A program made the translations under genes and the position numbers. The notes beneath the pieces were generated by a model. It did no database searches, had not been told where the DNA came from, and saw only the letters and a list, made by a program, of their open reading frames with translations. Shown one piece after another: positions 59,376-64,000 of a stretch of 64,000 nucleotides of DNA (position 1 is the first letter of the stretch; every line of letters starts with the position of its first letter). This stretch comes from Drosophila persimilis (Eukaryota; Arthropoda; Insecta; Diptera; Drosophilidae), in NCBI RefSeq assembly GCF_003286085.1, contig NW_020825294.1:15398501-15462500 (forward strand). Reading direction: 5' to 3'.

Positions 59376-62300
59376 TATGAGATAATTTATGAACAAATAA
59401 AACAAGTGCTCGACTTCAAAGCATTTATTGGACTGGTCGCAGCCAGAGATCGCAATAACTCCCCGACTCCACCGCCGAACCGATCTTGCATGCGCAGAGA
59501 GCAGTACAAGAGCGCGGCGTGTGAGAGCAAAAGCTCTGCTCACATCGCACACGCTAAGATAGGGTAATTAAGATCGTCTGCTGCAACATTCCGGCCCCGT
59601 TGAAGACCTCCGGTATTTCAACCGTCTATTGACAGTTTTGCCAGTTTGTGTATGGGGCGTTTAATTACGCCAGTGGGTGTTCGCACCTCGGCGATGCACA
59701 CTCTCCCATCTTCTCCCTTGATTGCGGCCACCACTCGTCCTGTGGTCCACTTCTGTGGAGTGTGTTGTCCTCGTGGACGAGCACCAGACAGCCAATGTCC
59801 AAGTCTGGCCCTTTGGTAGCCCACTGGTGACGCTTCTGCAGGCTGATCAAGTACGCGAAGTTTCCCCTGCTTCATCTGTCGTCTTGATCTGATTCGGGCG
59901 GCAGCGAAAGAAGCGGCTGCCCGATCAGCAGGGGCCCTGGCGTTAGCGCTTCTCCATCGCTGGGATCGTTGCCTGGGGACGCGATTGGCCGAGCTTGGCG
60001 TTGCCCACTCCGCGTACCAACCTCTGCTTGGCTGATTTGACGACTGCCTCCCACAATCCGCTGAAGTGTGGTGCTCTCGGTGGTATGAAATACCACTCGA
60101 CGCCTTGGCGCGCTGCGTACGTCTTGAGCCGGTCCTGGTTCCTCTGGTACGCTTGATGAAGCTCGTTCAGCACCTTGCTCGCGCCCACGAAGTTGGTGGC
60201 GTTGTCGCTGTACACCTTCTCCGGAAGGCCTCTTCTCCCGATGAACCTTGTAAAAACAGATAAAGAATGGGCCGCAGAAATCTACCCCACAAATCAAAAA
60301 GGGCCGAGCTCTTCGCACTCTATCAGCTGGCAGGTTTCCCATTATCTATCCCTGTAGGACTGGCTTGTATCGGAAGCAGTGCACACAATTTCTCAGGATT
60401 CTTGTACATGCTTCTCGAGCATTGATTAGCCATATCTGCTGCCTTAGCAACGAAACCATGATTTTGGCGCCTGCATGGTAGTGAGTCCGGTACAAATTGC
60501 GAAGCGTCAAGCGACTTTTGCGACAGCAGCAGAGGAAATTTGGCGTCGTACGGAATTTCTGCGTTGAGCAACTTTCCTCCCACTCGAATCAGTTGAAGCG
60601 TTACTCCGTCGAGTTCGCTCGTATGTATGAACGGGTTTAGTCGTTGAAAATGCGGTGACAGGATTTCCGACCTCGCTAGCTTGTGGAATTCTGGTCCCAG
60701 CTCGTGTCTTTGGACTACTTCTACCAGCCTTAGAAATGAGACCTTAAGTTCTTTGGCTGACAGAACGACCTCTCGACTACGCTTGCTTCCTTGTAGGAAC
60801 CGGTTGACATATAATCCGAAGCAATTTCTCAAAAGAACAGCATCTTTCAATCAACTCGATGAAATCATTGGCCTGACACTTTGCCACTGAATGTGTTGCC
60901 AAACACTTCTTGTTTTCCGACCGTTCCATTTCTGGGGACCACTCAACCTGATGTAGACATGGCCACTCCTCATAATTCCTGAGCAGAAATTGGGGACCAT
61001 CAGTCCACAAATCGGCTGGGTTTTGCTCAGTAGCAACGTGCCGCCAAGTCACACCGCCTGAAGATTCCTGGATTTCAGCAACCCTGTTGGCCACAAACGT
61101 TGCTAGCGTGGCTGGATCCCTTTCCAGGCAGTACAAGGTGATTTGGGAGTCCGACCAAAAGTTCACACTTTCGATCATAAATTTATCCAGGAGCGGTTTT
61201 ACTTGAGCCCATAAAGTGGATAACAGGAGTGCTGCGCACAATTCGAGTCTTGGAATCGATTTCGTTTTTACCATCACTGGTACGGATTTAAATGCAGCAT
61301 CCGTACGCTTCACCTGATGCGTCTGCGAATCCGTGAATCTGAACGCTTTTATGCGTGGGAAGGCCAATGTAGCGAGGTATGGTTATCTTGTCTAATTCAA
61401 ACAAATTTGGCTTGAAGTGGTTCCAACTCGGGTGCAAACTCATGGGAACCGACTCGTCCCAATCCAACTTTTGCAGCCACAATTGCTGCAGCAATAACTA
61501 GGGCAGTTATTAAGGGACATAATAACCCTAATGGGTCGAACAATCGGGACGCAACTGACAAGATGTTTCGCTTTGTAGGGGTCAATGAATCAAATGAGTC
61601 ATCTAAATGATGCGGATTCCATCTAATTCCGAGCGTTTTAACAGACGACGAAGGATCAAACTGCAGCGATTTCTTCTGGCCACTATCGGACTGCAGCTGG
61701 GGATGATTTGACGCCCACTTGGCCAACTTAAAACCCCCGGTTTCTAAGACCTCGCACACTTCCAGCCGAATACGATCTAAATCCTAAATCTAAATCCTCC
61801 TGTAAGCATATCATCAACGTAAAAGTCACTTGTGATGCAATAGGATGGGACTCAGCATAAGCGTCTGCCAATTCAACGAGACAGCGGATGGCCAGAAATG
61901 GAGCTGAGGCTGTCCCATAAGTAACCGTATTCAGGCGATACGTTTGAACATCTACGTTTGCCTTATCCCTCCACAGAATCAATTGGAAATTACGGTCTTC
62001 TTCGGCGACCTGAACTTGCCTATACATTTTGGAGATGTCAGCTGTGAGCGCAAAACGATTTAATCGAAATCGGGCAAGAGTTACGTAAAGCTCCCTCTGA
62101 ATATTTGCACCCACCAACAAAGTCTCATTTAATGAGATTGAAGTCTTTGTTTTGATCATAGCTCGCAAACGACGGTCAACACTTTTTCCCTTTGCTGTCT
62201 CGTCACTGAAAAATCCGAAAAAGACCACGAAGACACGGTCTCTCACTGAGCAGAACACTTTTTGTCTCTTCGCTTGTGCTATGTGTTTCGGGTTTTCGGG

Positions 62301-64000
62301 TGAGCCCGACACCCGATCGTGTCTCACAATAACAACTTAGAGAGACACTTTGGTGAAGCGAAAAATTTGCAAAATTGGCAAACGAACATTTTCGTTTTGA
62401 TTTTCACGATTCATTTTAAGCTCCAATAGTCAAACCGTATAGAATTCACAAAAATTTTTCGTTTGCTCGCGGCAAGATGTTCAGTGAAGAACAGGAACAA
62501 AAGAGAAGTGAAAAAATCGGTCTTTGCTTGAGCGAAGAGCGAGTTGAGCAAAAACAGATTTGATGGGGTCTTTTCAGGTCTGGCAGCCCCACTTCAAAAC
62601 GGCCCAACTCGAGCCTGCGTAGTCTGCTTAAAGTTTTGTTCACAAGCCAATTGTTCAGCTGTATATACAGGCTTCGACTTCTCTGGGACCTGTTCCAATT
62701 GCCAAAAGCGCTTCACTAGAGAGTCGAGAGAGCAATGATCGCTACCAACAGCGATATTGCATACAGCATACTGCGCTGATGCCTTTTATTTTCCTGATAC
62801 AATCCATCCCAACAATGTTTTCTGGATTGATGGATGTTCGGAACTTGCCTTTAATTGGCCTACACACATTAACTCAAAAAAGGTTTCTGCCCCTATCAAT
62901 AAGACAACCTTAGCAGGCTTGTAAAAATGCGGGTCTGCCAGCTACAGGTTTGCTGGTATCTTCCATGGGGCGAAATTGACAACATGATCGGGTTGGTATG
63001 TGGAAATCGACCTTAATACCCAAAAATCGGAATCAAAGTTGTGAGCGTGGATACGAGATTGGACAGAAGTATGAATCTTGTGCCTTATGACGGAAGAGTT
63101 TTTTCCAACAGTTGTGATATTAAGGCACGAATCATCACGGCGGAGTCGTAAGCGCTGGGCTAGATCCTCGGATATAAAATTAATTTGGGAGCCGGAATCT
63201 AGAAGTGCCCGTGCACACTGAAATTGTCCGGACCGATCTTACACCTTTCCAACAGAAGTAACAAGAATAACTTGGTCAGCACTAGCAACGTGACTAGAAT
63301 AAGCTGTCTGAGGCTCAGACGATGACGAATGTTCTACTGGCACAGAACTAGGCCCATTTTGCTGTGGCTTTACCCCGTATCTATGAAGCAGAGTGTTATG
63401 GGGCTTAGAGCACACTCGACTCGTCTTGTACCTCGTCACTGTATGACCTGGCTTCAAACAATTTATGCACAGTCGGAGTTGCTTGGTGATGTCGAACCGT
63501 TGAAGAAAAAGAAGAGCACTAAACGATTGACAATTGCTTATGGTATGATTCCCCGCGTGCACCAGCTACATTTCGAATCAGCTCGCCTATCCGTTTTTGC
63601 ACATGAAAATGACGATTTAGTGGGTCCTTTACTTGTCTCTTGTTTAGTTGTTCCCTTATTCCGTGTTGACTCTTCGGCAGCTCGATGCTGATAGCGCCGA
63701 TTCAACTGGGCTGCGCACTCGGATCCAGTTGCTCTTCGAACCGCGACTTCGGTGTGGGATCTACTTTAGACAGCGCTATGTGAATTAGCATCGCGCTATT
63801 TATGTCTTTTTCACTTCCTAACGACTGCAGAGAGGAATAGATGGCTGATACCGTGTCAATGAGGGACCTAAGGCATGAAGCAGAAGCTTCTGTTGTGCTG
63901 GGAATGTCAAACAACCGTAGAGATCTGAAACGCCTTCACCGTTCCCAATGCATCGTCAACGAGACACGACAGTGAGTGGTATATATTTGTATATATATTA
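59376..64000 (-). mobile_element. BEL/Pao element (BEL-4), runs off the window
   Basis: Minus-strand BEL/Pao fossil. In element order: gag (64000-63240) with a CINCLKPGH knuckle; aspartic protease-like region (about 63230-62850) with LDSGSQINFI; RT and RNase H (about 62160-60777) with the TADISKMYRQVQ and SVQIHGFADASGEAY blocks; integrase zinc region and core (about 60850-59900) with YFIPPRAPHFSGLWE; BEL C-terminal domain (59875-59618); polypurine-like tract (complement of ttccggccccgttg at 59589); 3' LTR ending at 59588. The left edge of the LTR is uncertain. It is broken in several places and carries a non-matching stretch of about 400 bp between protease and RT. The family is unrelated in detail to BEL-1 to BEL-3. 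The 5' LTR lies outside the window. Confidence 0.8.
62160..62575. other. Non-matching insert within BEL-4
   Basis: Between recognised protease and RT sequence of BEL-4 there is a stretch with no BEL similarity. It contains the inverted repeat gtgtctc..gagacac near 62319-62347, complementary-looking segments rich in ttttgtctcttcgc and aaaagagaagtg, and no terminal duplication that I could fix. It may be a small non-autonomous transposon. Confidence 0.35.

Noticed and set aside
1-64000. tRNA, rRNA, CRISPR or bacterial operon features
   Set aside because: No cloverleaf, rRNA core or repeat-spacer pattern was seen; the sequence is eukaryotic repeat-rich DNA.

Overview
This window looks like insect heterochromatin: a nest of transposons with almost no host coding sequence. 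The best guess for the host is a Drosophila of the obscura group. The evidence is the repeated DINE-1/Helentron type (5' end tatacccgatac, a (GTCY)n tract, 3' hairpin gttgcgg..gcagcaac, terminus ccccctcg), BEL/Pao elements, a LOA/Bilbo-TRIM-like LINE, CR1-like LINEs, Ty3/Gypsy elements and one exon that reads as Drosophila Piwi. The species guess rests on remembered repeat sequence types, not on a search.

Layout. 1-2945: shortened BEL/Pao element (minus) inserted into a decayed LOA-like LINE (2946-7028, minus). 7029-7707: ORF with half a RING-H2 finger, cut by a DINE-1. 7708-9513: DINE-1, 410-bp linker, DINE-1. 9514-11700: unassigned. 11.7-13.75 kb: env remnant of an errantivirus-type element. 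14903-15068: a piwi-like exon with flanking intron sequence. 15.1-17.3 kb: second BEL fragment. 17.7-18.4 and 21.56-22.0 kb: CR1-type ORF1 fragments with PHD-like finger remains, with a DINE-1 between them (19332-20315). About 22.0-32.73 kb: a long roo-like BEL element (minus) with an env region, its gag split by a DINE-linker-DINE block. 32.73-36.16 kb: two CR1-type LINE fragments head to tail. 36.4-40.67 kb: the right arm of a 4.3-kb inverted repeat whose left arm is 26.64-30.92 kb. 40671-41087: DINE-1 interrupted by a nearly intact LOA-like LINE (41.1-47.93 kb). 47.94-49.0 kb: CR1-like RT fragment. 49544-59040: two identical Ty3/Gypsy units sharing three LTRs. 59.4-64.0 kb: a fourth BEL element that runs off the window.

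The elements do not work together as a pathway; the window is a stratified record of insertions. One order can be read: CR1, then the roo-like BEL element, then the DINE block inside its gag, then inverted duplication of that block, then DINE F at the outer edge, then the LOA-like LINE inside DINE F. The points of most interest are the piwi exon embedded in the nest, the DINE-bounded inverted repeat, the triple-LTR Gypsy array with a recombinant middle LTR, and the excess of minus-oriented retroelements, which would suit a one-strand piRNA source. All retroviral-type elements here are treated as fossils and all appear broken.
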